Counted from the first letter of the stretch, positions 36,427-46,651 are shown. The stretch: 64,000 nt of DNA from Chamaesiphon minutus PCC 6605 (GCF_000317145.1 NC_019697.1:4290886-4354885), one strand, 5' to 3'. Numbers and translations are program-made. The notes: generated by a model from the letters alone, not told the origin.

Positions 36427-37908
36427 ATGAAAATTCAACTTATCGGTCATGCTTCTTTGTTTGTAGAAACTCAAGATTGTCGAGTCTTAATGGATCCGGT
36501 CTTTGGTGATACTTTTTGCGATGGTCTCAACGCGACATGTCCCCAACGCGAAGTATTTGCCGAAAAAATCCCCGAATTTGATTTCCTCATAATTTCGCAT
36601 CAACACCTCGATCATTTCGATCTACCGACACTAGCATCGCTACCTAATAAAAAAGTCGATGTGCTGATTCCCCAAGATCGAGCGATCGAAAAATGTCTGC
36701 GCCAACTCGGCTATTCACGAATTTATCCCGTCCGCGATTTTCAGAAAATTAAAGTCGGCTCGACTAAAATGATTCCCACCCGATCGGAAATTCCCGTACC
36801 AGAGTATGGAATGATTTTTGCCGACGACAGCGGGGTGTTTTGGAATGCGGTAGACACCTTATTTGCCCCCCAAACAATTCAACGGATTCGCGCTGAATAT
36901 CCTCAAATCGACCTATTATTAACGCCTTGGCATATCAGCCTCGAAGGAAAATATCAATACAATCATAATATTTCTTTTCCTTTTTCGCTCTATAGTTATT
37001 TATTTTATTTAATTGGTTTAGTCGGAGCCAAAGCCGTCGTGCCAGGGGCGCAAGGCTTTAAATATATCAACGAATCAGCTTGGCAAAATCAAGTGGTTTT
37101 CCCGACTACCAGAGAGCGATTTTGTCACGATCTCAAGCTGGCATTTCCGGAGATTGCGGATAATATTTTAACCTTCGATCCGGGCGATACACTGACGATC
37201 GATCGCGACAATCTGCAACTAGATCGCGACAACTGCGAGTTTGCCAGAACCATTGTTGACGATCGAGCATGTTTGGATTTTATACCTACCAAAATCGGCG
37301 TACCTCTAATCGACACTAATGTTGAAAATCATCCCCTGCCATTTCTGACAGAGCAGATCGAGCGACAAATAGAAGTAGAACTACCACAGTTTATTACCAC
37401 TTATCAAAATTCGGTATTTCTAGAACATCGTCATTGGCAGGTAATTTATCAATTAGAAGTAATTTTTCCCGATCGCACTCAAATCTGGTCGATCGATTTT
37501 TCTCAACCCAATATTACTGCCGTTAAAGGACGCAATCCGCTGGCTAATCTGTTTACGAGTATTAGTGCATCTTGTTTGTATGCCTTAATGGAAAAACAGC
37601 GCGATTGGGACTATTTAGTCTGTAGTGGTGAGTATCGCACCTTCCATAAAATTTATGCAGTCGCGCGTCACGGTATTGTTGCTGCTGAAAATTCCGTACC
37701 CAAAGATCCTTTGGAATTAAGATTTCCTTCAGTTTTTATCGCTGGCAAACATCTCGATCGAGAGTTATCCAAATTAGTAGATCCGCACCAAGCATCATTG
37801 CCAGCCGATGAGGATGACAATCCGATGATTGCCGTTGGCAATATTCTGCTCAAGTCTCAAAAGGCGCGTCACCAGCAAGCCGATGCCAACGAATTAGTCA
37901 AACAATAA
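36427..37908 (+). CDS. Second MBL-fold protein
   Basis: 493 residues. Metal motif HQHLDH (58-63) lies close to the N-terminus, which here lacks the N-terminal extension of the other MBL protein. A conserved LLTPWHISLEG follows near 160. The C-terminal about 170 residues (IWSIDFSQPNITAVKGRNPL) resemble small SCP2-like or ligand-binding domains attached to MBL proteins of UlaG/CMAH type. Two MBL proteins in one cluster suggest distinct substrates or a sequence of oxidative steps. Confidence 0.7.
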   Translation: MKIQLIGHASLFVETQDCRVLMDPVFGDTFCDGLNATCPQREVFAEKIPEFDFLIISHQHLDHFDLPTLASLPNKKVDVLIPQDRAIEKCLRQLGYSRIYPVRDFQKIKVGSTKMIPTRSEIPVPEYGMIFADDSGVFWNAVDTLFAPQTIQRIRAEYPQIDLLLTPWHISLEGKYQYNHNISFPFSLYSYLFYLIGLVGAKAVVPGAQGFKYINESAWQNQVVFPTTRERFCHDLKLAFPEIADNILTFDPGDTLTIDRDNLQLDRDNCEFARTIVDDRACLDFIPTKIGVPLIDTNVENHPLPFLTEQIERQIEVELPQFITTYQNSVFLEHRHWQVIYQLEVIFPDRTQIWSIDFSQPNITAVKGRNPLANLFTSISASCLYALMEKQRDWDYLVCSGEYRTFHKIYAVARHGIVAAENSVPKDPLELRFPSVFIAGKHLDRELSKLVDPHQASLPADEDDNPMIAVGNILLKSQKARHQQADANELVKQ

Positions 37909-37924
37909 ATAGGTTGTTTCAACC

Positions 37925-39115
37925 ATGTTAGTAGAAGACTTTGATTTTGAAAAAATAATTTCGCCAATTTCTTTAGATACCTTTATTACCGATTACTGGG
38001 AGCAAAAGCCATTACTTATTGCTAGAGAGCATCCTACTTATTATCAAGAACTATTCTCCAAGCAGGCTTTGGATTCTGTGTTGTTCTTCTCAACTCCCAA
38101 ACCACCCCAACTGAGAGTTATTAAAAACCAACAAGAAGTTTTTCCCGATAAATATATCAAGCAAGATGGACAGCTCAATCTCAATCAATTGTATAAACTT
38201 TACGATGAAGGTAACACTTTAGTCGTGAATGGGCTACATCAATTGTGGTTGCCGCTGACCATTTTGTGTCGCAATCTGCAACTAGCTTTCAATCATACCG
38301 TCATTGCTAACTGCTACGCCTCACCCAAACAATCCAAGGGCTTGATGCCCCACTACGATACCCACGATGTATTCGTCCTCCAAATCGAAGGTGCCAAGCA
38401 GTGGTTCGTACATGAAGCTCCTCAACCCGTACCGTTGCTCCACAGCGATCAACCGATTATTCCCGAGGGCAAACTTGCCGAACCTTTATATAGCATTTAT
38501 TTAAAAGCTGGGGACTTATTATATATTCCGCGCGGTTTCATTCATCACGCGGCTACCGCAGACTCGGCTTCGTCCCTGCATCTAACTATCGGTTTGTATG
38601 CCACTCAGTGGTTCGATCTGTTAATTCAGGCACTAACTCAAGTGAGCTGTCAACGTGCCGAATTTCGCCAAGCCTTACCCTTGGGCTATCTACAGCGATC
38701 GGAAATTAGAGCCGACCTCAAGGCGCAATTTCAGTCACTGACTGAAAAGTTCTGTCAAGAGGCCAACTTTGACGCCGCCATCGACATTACGCTCGAAACC
38801 TTCATTCGTCAAATGACACCAGTTCCCGACGGTCATTTAAGTCAAGTCGATAATTTAGATAAAGTCACTCTAGAGACGATCGTGGCGAAACGCAAAGGGA
38901 TGGTTTGTCGGTTAGTCCGCCAAGATCGGTTCATCAGCATCCAGTTTCCAGGCAACACCATTAAGGGCGAAAGTCATCTCCAAGCAGCATTGACATTTAT
39001 TACCGATGCCGAATCTAGCTTTAGCGTGGGCGATCTCCCCGATAATCTCACCGATGAGGGCAAAATCGTCTTAATTCGTCGCTTAATTAGAGGCGGACTT
39101 TTGTATCAAATTTAG
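37925..39115 (+). CDS. JmjC/cupin_4 oxygenase
   Basis: 396 residues. N-terminal segment FITDYWEQKPLLIAREHPTY is the signature of the cupin_4 (ribosomal-oxygenase, YcfD/ROXA) family, 2-oxoglutarate and Fe(II)-dependent protein hydroxylases. Metal residues: H143 and D145 (MPHYDTHD), and H207/H208 (RGFIHHA). The C-terminal helical dimerisation and wHTH regions are present. In this operon the substrate is likely to be the modified peptide rather than a ribosomal protein, but this is inference. Confidence 0.8.
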   Translation: MLVEDFDFEKIISPISLDTFITDYWEQKPLLIAREHPTYYQELFSKQALDSVLFFSTPKPPQLRVIKNQQEVFPDKYIKQDGQLNLNQLYKLYDEGNTLVVNGLHQLWLPLTILCRNLQLAFNHTVIANCYASPKQSKGLMPHYDTHDVFVLQIEGAKQWFVHEAPQPVPLLHSDQPIIPEGKLAEPLYSIYLKAGDLLYIPRGFIHHAATADSASSLHLTIGLYATQWFDLLIQALTQVSCQRAEFRQALPLGYLQRSEIRADLKAQFQSLTEKFCQEANFDAAIDITLETFIRQMTPVPDGHLSQVDNLDKVTLETIVAKRKGMVCRLVRQDRFISIQFPGNTIKGESHLQAALTFITDAESSFSVGDLPDNLTDEGKIVLIRRLIRGGLLYQI

Positions 39116-39128
39116 GAGCGATCGTCAC

Positions 39129-41102
39129 ATGCAGTCACACAATCCCGATCTCATCGCCTCAATTGTCAGTAATGCGGCTACGCTCTCCGAACATCTCGAC
39201 AATTGCCAGGTGTTACCCCAGTCGCCACTGGATGAAGAACAGATCCAACGGCGGCTAACATCGTGGTCTCAAGCCGTGGCAAAAGGGGATCGCCATAAAT
39301 TCGAGCAGCGGTTGGCTTGGGCTGGCTGGGATCTGCCCACAATTGCCCCTTGCTTGGGAGCTACCCCTCGTTGTGACGCACCGCTACCTGAGTGGGCACA
39401 GACCCTCGATCGAGTGCTGCAAATAGCCACCACGACGACGCCAGCCCAACTATTTGCGCCCCAGTCTTACCTAGATCCGGCAGATCCGATTGCCTTCGAG
39501 CACTTTTACCTGCCCTGCGTGCGAGTCGCCCAGCTCAAGCTGAATGATTTAGTCAGTACAGAGGACTGGCAATTACTAGCTGAGTCCGCACGCTCGGCTT
39601 TAGACCGCAGTCTGTTACGCCGTCTCAATTCAATTGCGACTTGGACGCTGCTAGACGAATTTACGAAATTTCGGTCTTCAGGCAATGCGCTGCAAGATTT
39701 TATGCTAATCAAGCTGCGCGGACACGATCGACAAGACAAGTACCAAGCCTTTATTTCCAAGCTATTTGCAGATGGCTTGGCGACCTTTTTTCGAGAATAT
39801 AGCGTTTTAGGCCGCGCGATCGCCCAGGCGATCGATTTTTGGGTAGAGGCGAATGCCGAATTTATCCACAGACTAGCTAGAGACAAAGCGGAGATCGAGC
39901 GAGTGTTTGCCGCAGAGCGACCGTTAGGGCAAGTTGTCGATCTCGGGACTGGGTTGTCAGACTCCCATCATCGCGGTCGATTTGTAATTTCTCTGACCTT
40001 TGAGACTGGAATGCAACTGGTTTATAAGCCCAAGAGTCTCAATTTAGATGTTGCTTTCTATCGCTTATTAGAGTGGCACAATTCCCATCTACCGCCCTTG
40101 TCTCTCAAAGTCCTCAACATCCTCAACTGTCAGCAGTATGGGTGGGTAGAGTATGTCGCCTGTACCGATTGTCAAACCGCAGCAAATGCCAGTCACTTTT
40201 ACCAAAGAATCGGCATGTTAACGTGCCTGGTTTATGTATTGGAGGGTACAGATTGTCACCATCAAAATCTAGTAGCCTATGGCGAACATCCCGTCTTAAT
40301 CGATTTAGAAGCTCTATTACACCACCGAGTCAAATTAGCCTTACCGCCAGAGCAAAATACGTTGGCTGAATCAGTTTTGCGGACGAATATGTTGCCTAAC
40401 AGCGATTTGCAATGGCAAGAGAAAACCGAGCGACAAATATATGATAATAGTGGCATCGGCGGAGTACATCAGCAAGAGTTATCTATTTTAATCGTCAAAC
40501 ATATCAACAGCGATGCGATGGATCTCGATCGAGAAACGCTGGCTTTCTCCGAAGCAAATTCACCCACTCTCCAAGGCACGCCGATCTCTCCGGCTGACTA
40601 TTTAGAAGATGTCTGTAGCGGATTTGAACGCATGTACCGTTTTTTAATGACACACGATCGAGAATTACTCGCACCGGAGAGTTGTCTTTACGATTTAGCA
40701 CACCAAACAGTTCGGTTTGTCTTTCGCTCTACATCTACTTACGGGCTGATTCTCCAAAATTCTTATCGCCCAGCATTGCTACGTTCTGGGATCGATCGCA
40801 GTATTAGCCTGGAGCTATTGAGTCGGGCGTTTACGCTCGGCGACGGCAAACCTTTGGGTTGGCCGATTCTCAAGGCGGAATTAGACGCCATGGAACAGGG
40901 CGATATTCCTTTTTTTGGGGTAAACTCATCCAGCGATGACTTGATTGTTGGCAATGGGGAAGTCGTGCCAAAATTATTTGAAGACCATAGTTTTAAACTA
41001 ATGTTGCGACGACTCCAAACATTAAGCGAAGTTAACTTAGTCGAGCAAATAGCCACAATCCGCAAGTCACTATCTTTGCGCTTTCAAGATATTGCAGCTT
41101 AA
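39129..41102 (+). CDS. LanM-type dehydratase lacking the LanC cyclase domain
   Basis: 657 residues. It matches only the DUF4135 dehydratase region of class II lanthipeptide synthetases. All catalytic motifs are visible: DSHHRGRF (about D278), VYKPKS (about K300), DCHHQN (D375, N380), LIDLE (D392) and FRSTSTY (R533). In LanM this domain phosphorylates Ser/Thr, then eliminates phosphate to give Dha/Dhb. The protein stops after RLQTLSEVNLVEQIATIR, the normal domain boundary, and there is no LanC remnant in the next 150 bases. Leader recognition is as expected for LanM acting on Nif11-type leaders. Confidence 0.88.
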   Translation: MQSHNPDLIASIVSNAATLSEHLDNCQVLPQSPLDEEQIQRRLTSWSQAVAKGDRHKFEQRLAWAGWDLPTIAPCLGATPRCDAPLPEWAQTLDRVLQIATTTTPAQLFAPQSYLDPADPIAFEHFYLPCVRVAQLKLNDLVSTEDWQLLAESARSALDRSLLRRLNSIATWTLLDEFTKFRSSGNALQDFMLIKLRGHDRQDKYQAFISKLFADGLATFFREYSVLGRAIAQAIDFWVEANAEFIHRLARDKAEIERVFAAERPLGQVVDLGTGLSDSHHRGRFVISLTFETGMQLVYKPKSLNLDVAFYRLLEWHNSHLPPLSLKVLNILNCQQYGWVEYVACTDCQTAANASHFYQRIGMLTCLVYVLEGTDCHHQNLVAYGEHPVLIDLEALLHHRVKLALPPEQNTLAESVLRTNMLPNSDLQWQEKTERQIYDNSGIGGVHQQELSILIVKHINSDAMDLDRETLAFSEANSPTLQGTPISPADYLEDVCSGFERMYRFLMTHDRELLAPESCLYDLAHQTVRFVFRSTSTYGLILQNSYRPALLRSGIDRSISLELLSRAFTLGDGKPLGWPILKAELDAMEQGDIPFFGVNSSSDDLIVGNGEVVPKLFEDHSFKLMLRRLQTLSEVNLVEQIATIRKSLSLRFQDIAA

Positions 41103-41252
41103 TAATTGTTCGTAGTTGTATTGTAAGTTTGGCCTAGGTCGGGTTAAAATTAGCACATCTTAAAAAAACGCTCTCTGGCTTACTGGTTTGAGCCTTTTTT
41201 GCATTGACAAATATTATGTTAGAGTTTTTCAATTTAGCAAGATGAAATTACG

Positions 41253-42359
41253 ATGGATATATTTCTCAACCAGTTAAGTAACAGCGATATTCAATGGCTC
41301 AAGCAAAATGGACGCTCGCAGCAAATTGAGGCAGGGAATATCTCGATCGAACAGGCTCGATCTCCTAATTTTTTCTACTTGGTAATTCGGGGCGAACTGG
41401 TCGGCAGTATCAACCAAAACCAAGGGGGCAGATTGGGGCGAGCGTTTGCCGCACTTGAAGAAGATGTAGATCTCGAACGAGAAATCGTCCGCTTTTCACC
41501 TGGCGATGTCTTGGGTCAGATCCCGGCTGTCGAGTTAACCGCAGCAGTAATGACCATTAGAGCTACCGAAAACTCGACACTACTCGCAGTTTCCTGCGAC
41601 GCACTTAGAACTAAAATCGCCGAGGACGTGGGTTTTGCGGCGAGATTTTATCGTGCGATTGCGATGTTGCTATTAGAAAGGTTCTCGCGCTTAGTAAAGT
41701 ATTTTTTAAGACCCAACATGGGTCAAGCGCAGCCCCTCCAAGATGTGCCGTTGATTTTTGGCGAACTCAGCGATAGCGATGTGGACTGGATGCTCGGTGC
41801 TGGTAGATTGACAGAAATTGAAGCCGATCGCGTCCTGATTAGGGCAGGCGAGCAAATTGAAGACTTATATATCGTCCTTCAAGGTACCCTGTCCGTATTT
41901 ATTAAAGAAGAAAAAACCAATCGGCTGTTTAGCATTTTTGCGGCTCTCGAAAGCGAGACCGACACTACCGATACCTCATCCTTAGGGCGAGAGATCTTGT
42001 ATCTCAATCGCGGCGAAATTATTGGTGAAGCCATCGCTTTAGACAATCCCATCTCCACGGCGACCGTCAGAGCCTTAGAAAGTTCGATTTTGCTGAGAAT
42101 CCCCCAACAACAACTGCTGCTCAAATTACAGCAGGATGTTGGTGCCGCAGCTCGCTTTTATCGAGTAGAATCGATGCTCCTCGCCAGTCGATTGCAAGGA
42201 TTGATTAGTCGGTTGGGATACGGACGCACCCGTTACGAACCCGGACAGAGCTTAGATCTCACCGCCAACTACGAAGACGAACTCGATCTCGATATGATGG
42301 ACAACCTTACTCTTGGCGGTGCCAGATTTGACTGGATGCTCAAACGCTTGACAGTCTAG
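41253..42359 (+). CDS. Protein with two cNMP-binding-like domains
   Basis: 368 residues containing two similar beta-barrel modules of cyclic-nucleotide-binding type (LVIRGELVGSINQNQ, LYIVLQGTLSVFIKEEKT), with no DNA-binding domain. Proteins of this layout often sit next to NHLM-type peptide exporters in cyanobacteria, with no agreed role. It begins 150 bases after the dehydratase gene and precedes an HlyD gene. The spacing region has a TTGACA at 41204 that could be a -35 element, but no convincing -10. Confidence 0.8.
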   Translation: MDIFLNQLSNSDIQWLKQNGRSQQIEAGNISIEQARSPNFFYLVIRGELVGSINQNQGGRLGRAFAALEEDVDLEREIVRFSPGDVLGQIPAVELTAAVMTIRATENSTLLAVSCDALRTKIAEDVGFAARFYRAIAMLLLERFSRLVKYFLRPNMGQAQPLQDVPLIFGELSDSDVDWMLGAGRLTEIEADRVLIRAGEQIEDLYIVLQGTLSVFIKEEKTNRLFSIFAALESETDTTDTSSLGREILYLNRGEIIGEAIALDNPISTATVRALESSILLRIPQQQLLLKLQQDVGAAARFYRVESMLLASRLQGLISRLGYGRTRYEPGQSLDLTANYEDELDLDMMDNLTLGGARFDWMLKRLTV

Positions 42360-42705
42360 TCAATCCGCGCTGTGAGTGCCGAACCGCGCCAGGTCATAGC
42401 TGCTATTTCCCGGCTGTCTCCAACGGGCGATCCGATCGTGGCAAGAACCCAAGCAGCGGCACCCCAAAACATGTTTCCCCGTTCGGATCGAGTGCGATCG
42501 GATCGGACAAACCCCTATTTTGGCTCCCCGCTGTCTTGTCCGATCGCACTCTCATGGTTGCCAAACCCGACCGAGGTGCGTCGCTAATGCGCTTAACCGC
42601 TGGACTTCCCGACGTTGGCGCAGCCACTCCGTAGGAGTTACGCGCATCGCTTTCGGCTATTTATTAATTTATCTACAAATTTAAAGTGAGGTTGTCCCAG
42701 TTATT
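42360..42705. repeat. Gene-free interval with dispersed repeat
   Basis: No ORF with support. It contains TGCGTCGCTAATGCGCTTAACC (42577) and GCGCATCGC (42642), a second copy of the repeat at 6787-6838. The rest is GATCG-rich with short palindromes. Confidence 0.6.
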
Positions 42706-44313
42706 ATGTCAGATTCAGGAAATAAACTATTTCGCGACGAAGCATTAGAACGGCTATCCTCGCCAGAACGACTCGACCAACTGATGAATGTCGTTAAGCC
42801 AAGGGCGTGGCTGCCCTTAGCTGGATTTGGCTCCTTAGTAGCTGCGGGCTTGCTGTGGAGCATCTTTGGGCGGATATCGCTCACCGTCAGCGGCCAAGGC
42901 GTACTGATCTATCCTCGCAGTGTCGTCCAATTTCAAGCACCTAGCGACGGCACGATCGTCAAACTAAATATTAAATCGGGAGACACGGTTAAAAAAGGCG
43001 ATATTATCGGCACGATCGATCAGCCTTCTTTAGCTCAACAACTCAAACAAGAAGAACAAAAACTCCAAGAATTAACCAGTCAAGCCAAAGAAAGCGATTT
43101 AGTTCGGCGCACGAAACTAGCCGCACAGCGAGAGAACTTAGCCAAACAGAAAGTTAATATCGAAACGAGCTTAAAAAGAGAGTCGATTATTCCAGAATTA
43201 CGTCAGAAAAATTTCACACTACTAGCCAAGAATCTCGACGCGATCGAAAAAAGACTAAGTACCGATCGCAAAGTTTTGCCAAATCTGCGACAAAGAAGTA
43301 GCACGGCTCTGGCTCAAAAAAGAGTAGGACTCGAATCGCGCTTGCTGCAAATCAAAAAAATGTTGCCGGAACTTAAAACCCAGCTAGATGCTCGCCGCAA
43401 TTTATACCAGCAAGGTATTGTGAGCGCAGATATCATGTTAGCCGCACAAAAAGACTATGTTGACAGTTTGACTCAAATATCTACGCTCGAATCTCAAGTC
43501 AAAGAGCTTGACGTCGAACAGATTACGGCAGAGCGACAATATTTAGATGGGTTAAATCAAAGCAACGATCTCACCACCAAACGTCAAGAACTTCAAGTCC
43601 AAAGAACAGATATTCAACGCCAATATTTACAAAGTCTCAATACTATCGACGACCTCAAAACTAAGCTCCAGGACATTAACAGTCAACTTGCTAAATTAGC
43701 GCAAGAAGAGTTAGAAACAAACTTTAGTATCAAAAATAATATTGAAGACGTCAATCGCAAAATCGCTCAATTAAACCGCGAAATCCAACTAAAAACCAAA
43801 ATTGTCAGCGAATATGATGGCAAAGTAATCCAATTATCGGTCGTCCCAGGACAGATAGTTAATGCGGGCACTCGGTTGGGTTCGATTAATGCCCAAGGAA
43901 CTGACGCCAAACTGATGAGTGCCATCTACTTTGCGGATAAAGATGGACAACAAGTCAAACCGGGGATGGAAGTCCAAATCACCCCCAGTTTAGTCAAGCG
44001 GGAACGATTTGGCGGGATTCTCGGCAAGGTCACAGAAGTCACGCCTTTTCCCGTGACCGAACAGGATATGTCCACAGTCATTGGCAACCAAGGTTTGGCC
44101 GAAAGTATGACTGCAGGCGGCAAAGCTCCCGTACAGGCATTTGTCGAACTAGACACCGCCAATACCCGCAGCGGCTACAAATGGTCTTCCTCTGGCGGCC
44201 CAGATATTAAATTGTCTACAGGTACTACCGTTCAAGTGCGGGTCAAAGTAGGGGAAGTCGTGCCGATTTCTTATATCATTCCGATCTTTAAGTCAATTAC
44301 GGGGATTTATTAG
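42706..44313 (+). CDS. HlyD-family adaptor of NHLM-type exporter
   Basis: 535 residues. RLSSPERLDQLMNVVKPRAW at the N-terminus and one transmembrane helix (LAGFGSLVAAGLLWSIFG) are typical for secretion proteins of NHLM systems; the middle is a long coiled coil rich in Gln/Leu/Lys, flanked by lipoyl/beta-barrel segments. It bridges the inner membrane ABC pump and an outer membrane channel. It precedes the C39 transporter by 6 bases. Confidence 0.9.
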   Translation: MSDSGNKLFRDEALERLSSPERLDQLMNVVKPRAWLPLAGFGSLVAAGLLWSIFGRISLTVSGQGVLIYPRSVVQFQAPSDGTIVKLNIKSGDTVKKGDIIGTIDQPSLAQQLKQEEQKLQELTSQAKESDLVRRTKLAAQRENLAKQKVNIETSLKRESIIPELRQKNFTLLAKNLDAIEKRLSTDRKVLPNLRQRSSTALAQKRVGLESRLLQIKKMLPELKTQLDARRNLYQQGIVSADIMLAAQKDYVDSLTQISTLESQVKELDVEQITAERQYLDGLNQSNDLTTKRQELQVQRTDIQRQYLQSLNTIDDLKTKLQDINSQLAKLAQEELETNFSIKNNIEDVNRKIAQLNREIQLKTKIVSEYDGKVIQLSVVPGQIVNAGTRLGSINAQGTDAKLMSAIYFADKDGQQVKPGMEVQITPSLVKRERFGGILGKVTEVTPFPVTEQDMSTVIGNQGLAESMTAGGKAPVQAFVELDTANTRSGYKWSSSGGPDIKLSTGTTVQVRVKVGEVVPISYIIPIFKSITGIY

Positions 44314-44319
44314 TAGATT

Positions 44320-46530
44320 ATGCAAACAGCAGCAATTGCTCAATCCAAGCCAACCAAGCAGTACGGACGAGCGCGCACTCCCACAGTACTGCAAATGGAA
44401 GCGGTAGAATGCGGGGCGGCTGCGCTGGGCATTATCTTGGCCTATTACAAGCGGCTGGTACCCCTGACCGAATTGCGGGTTGAGTGTGGAGTTTCTAGAG
44501 ATGGCAGCAAAGCGTCTAACGTCCTCAAAGCCGCTCGACTGTACGGTTTAAATGCCAAAGGATTTAAAAGATCCATCGAAGAAGCGCAAGCGATTAAACC
44601 CCCGTTTATCGCGTTCTGGAACTTCAATCACTTTGTCGTCATTGAAGGATTTGTCGGCAAAGACGTCTACATCAACGACCCTGCCGCAGGTCCAAAAAAA
44701 CTTACCTTCGATGAATTCGATCGGGCATTCACTGGCGTAGTGCTGGTGATGGAACCAGGTGAGGACTTTAAAAAAGGTGGCAAGAAAAAGGGCATCGGTC
44801 CGGGATTAGCCGCTAGATTGAAAAGCTCGCGTTCGGCTCTGATTTTTTGCTTGATTACTGGGCTGTTTTTAACAATTCCCCGCTTGGCAATACCCGCTTT
44901 CATGCAGGTATTTATCGATGAAATTTTGATCGAAAATCGGGGAGAGTGGTTGCGACCCTTGCTGATCGGGATGGCGGTTACGGCCTTAATTACTGGATTA
45001 CTGGCGCAATTACGGCTGACTTATCTGCGCCGATTATTGCTGAAGCTATCGATTACCATGTCTGGTCAATTTCTGTGGCATACGATCCGATTGCCAATTG
45101 GCTTTTATGCCCAACGCTTTGCGGGAGAAATCAGCAGTCGCGCTCAACTTAATAACAAAGTAGCAATGACGCTCTCAGGTCAGTTGGCCACCACTGTTAT
45201 CGATTCGATCATGATGATTTTTTATGCTCTCATCATGTTTTTCTACGATCCATTATTGACCGCGATCTCGATCGCTTTTGCCGCTGCTAACTTTGTAGCC
45301 TTACAGGCTATGTCTCGCAACCGGGTCGATACCAATACCAGACTGTCTCAAGAAACGGGCAAGGTTGCTGGGGTGGCCATTAGTGGCATCCAGACCATCG
45401 AAACCGTCAAAGCCAGCGGCTTGGAGGCTGACTTATTTGCTAAGTTTGCGGGCTACTATGCCAAAACCATCAACGCCCAACAGGAATTAGGACTCCCGAC
45501 CAGAGTGTTGGGGGCATTACCGTCAGTCTTAACATCTCTGGCGGTGACATCGATTTTAGTCTTGGGTGGATTTCGGGTGATGGAAGGTACTCTGAGTATC
45601 GGTAGACTGATTGCTTACCAATCACTGACTCAGGAATTTCTCAAGCCTGTAAACAACTTAGTGAATTTTGGCACTACATTGCAAGAGTTGGAAGCAGATT
45701 TAAATCGCCTCGATGATGTCTTGGAAAATCCGATCGACCCCGAATCAGAACGTGCCATCGATGTGGCGCACAGCATCGACGACTACAGTGAAGATTCTTT
45801 TAAACTGCAAGGCTATGTGGAGCTACAGAATCTCACCTTTGGCTACAATCGCTTGGGAGACCCTCTGATCCAAGATTTGAACTTGAGGTTGAACCCCGGC
45901 CAAAGAGTAGCCCTCGTCGGCGGTAGTGGTTCGGGTAAATCTACTGTCGCCAAGTTAATTACCGGACTGTATCCAACCTGGTCTGGCGAAATTCTCTTAG
46001 ATGGCCTTCAACGCAACCAAATTCCTCGTCCCGTCCTGACTAGTTCCCTGGCCATGGTCGAGCAAGAAATTTTTCTATTTGCTGGTACGGTGCGCGAAAA
46101 TCTCACCCTGTGGGATTCTACTGTATCGGAAGAAGATTTGATTAGAGCTTGCGAGGATGCTGCCATTCACGATCTGATTTTAAATATGCCGGGGGGCTAC
46201 AATTGCCAGCTCAGTGAAGGCGGTCAGAATCTCAGCGGCGGGCAACGCCAGCGGCTGGAAATTGCCAGAGCATTGGTTCGCAATCCAGCGGTATTGGTGC
46301 TCGATGAAGCCACGAGCGCGCTCGATGCCGAAACCGAGCAAATCATCGATCGAAATCTGCGGCGGCGCGGTTGTTCCTGTATTGTCGTCGCCCACCGACT
46401 CAGTACCATTCGCGACTGCGACGAAATTATTGTCTTGTCGAAGGGTAAGGTGGTGCAGCGAGGTACCCATGAGGAGTTGCGCAGCAGCCCTGGAGCTTAT
46501 ACCCGCTTAATCGGCACTCAAACAGCTTAG
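44320..46530 (+). CDS. C39 peptidase-ABC transporter (NHLM type)
   Basis: 736 residues. N-terminal C39 peptidase with catalytic Cys31 (MEAVECGAAAL), His104 (NHFVV) and Asp120 (INDPAAG) that cuts after GG in leaders. Middle: six-helix exporter membrane domain. C-terminal ATPase: Walker A GGSGSGKST, signature LSGGQRQRLEIARAL, Walker B VLVLDEATSALD. It would cleave the AVAGG leader site and export the peptide. Confidence 0.93.
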   Translation: MQTAAIAQSKPTKQYGRARTPTVLQMEAVECGAAALGIILAYYKRLVPLTELRVECGVSRDGSKASNVLKAARLYGLNAKGFKRSIEEAQAIKPPFIAFWNFNHFVVIEGFVGKDVYINDPAAGPKKLTFDEFDRAFTGVVLVMEPGEDFKKGGKKKGIGPGLAARLKSSRSALIFCLITGLFLTIPRLAIPAFMQVFIDEILIENRGEWLRPLLIGMAVTALITGLLAQLRLTYLRRLLLKLSITMSGQFLWHTIRLPIGFYAQRFAGEISSRAQLNNKVAMTLSGQLATTVIDSIMMIFYALIMFFYDPLLTAISIAFAAANFVALQAMSRNRVDTNTRLSQETGKVAGVAISGIQTIETVKASGLEADLFAKFAGYYAKTINAQQELGLPTRVLGALPSVLTSLAVTSILVLGGFRVMEGTLSIGRLIAYQSLTQEFLKPVNNLVNFGTTLQELEADLNRLDDVLENPIDPESERAIDVAHSIDDYSEDSFKLQGYVELQNLTFGYNRLGDPLIQDLNLRLNPGQRVALVGGSGSGKSTVAKLITGLYPTWSGEILLDGLQRNQIPRPVLTSSLAMVEQEIFLFAGTVRENLTLWDSTVSEEDLIRACEDAAIHDLILNMPGGYNCQLSEGGQNLSGGQRQRLEIARALVRNPAVLVLDEATSALDAETEQIIDRNLRRRGCSCIVVAHRLSTIRDCDEIIVLSKGKVVQRGTHEELRSSPGAYTRLIGTQTA

Positions 46531-46651
46531 TGCGGCAGAGGGGGCGGGGAGATAGAGAGCATATTCATTCGCCAATTCCCCCATGCCGCCTACACCCCCA
46601 CACTCCCTACACCCTGACTTCCCATCCACATTTAATGTTGCGTAAGTACTT

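Noticed and set aside
41103-41252. Remnant of a LanC domain after the dehydratase
   Set aside because: The 150 bases in all frames show no LanC motifs (GxxHG, CHG).
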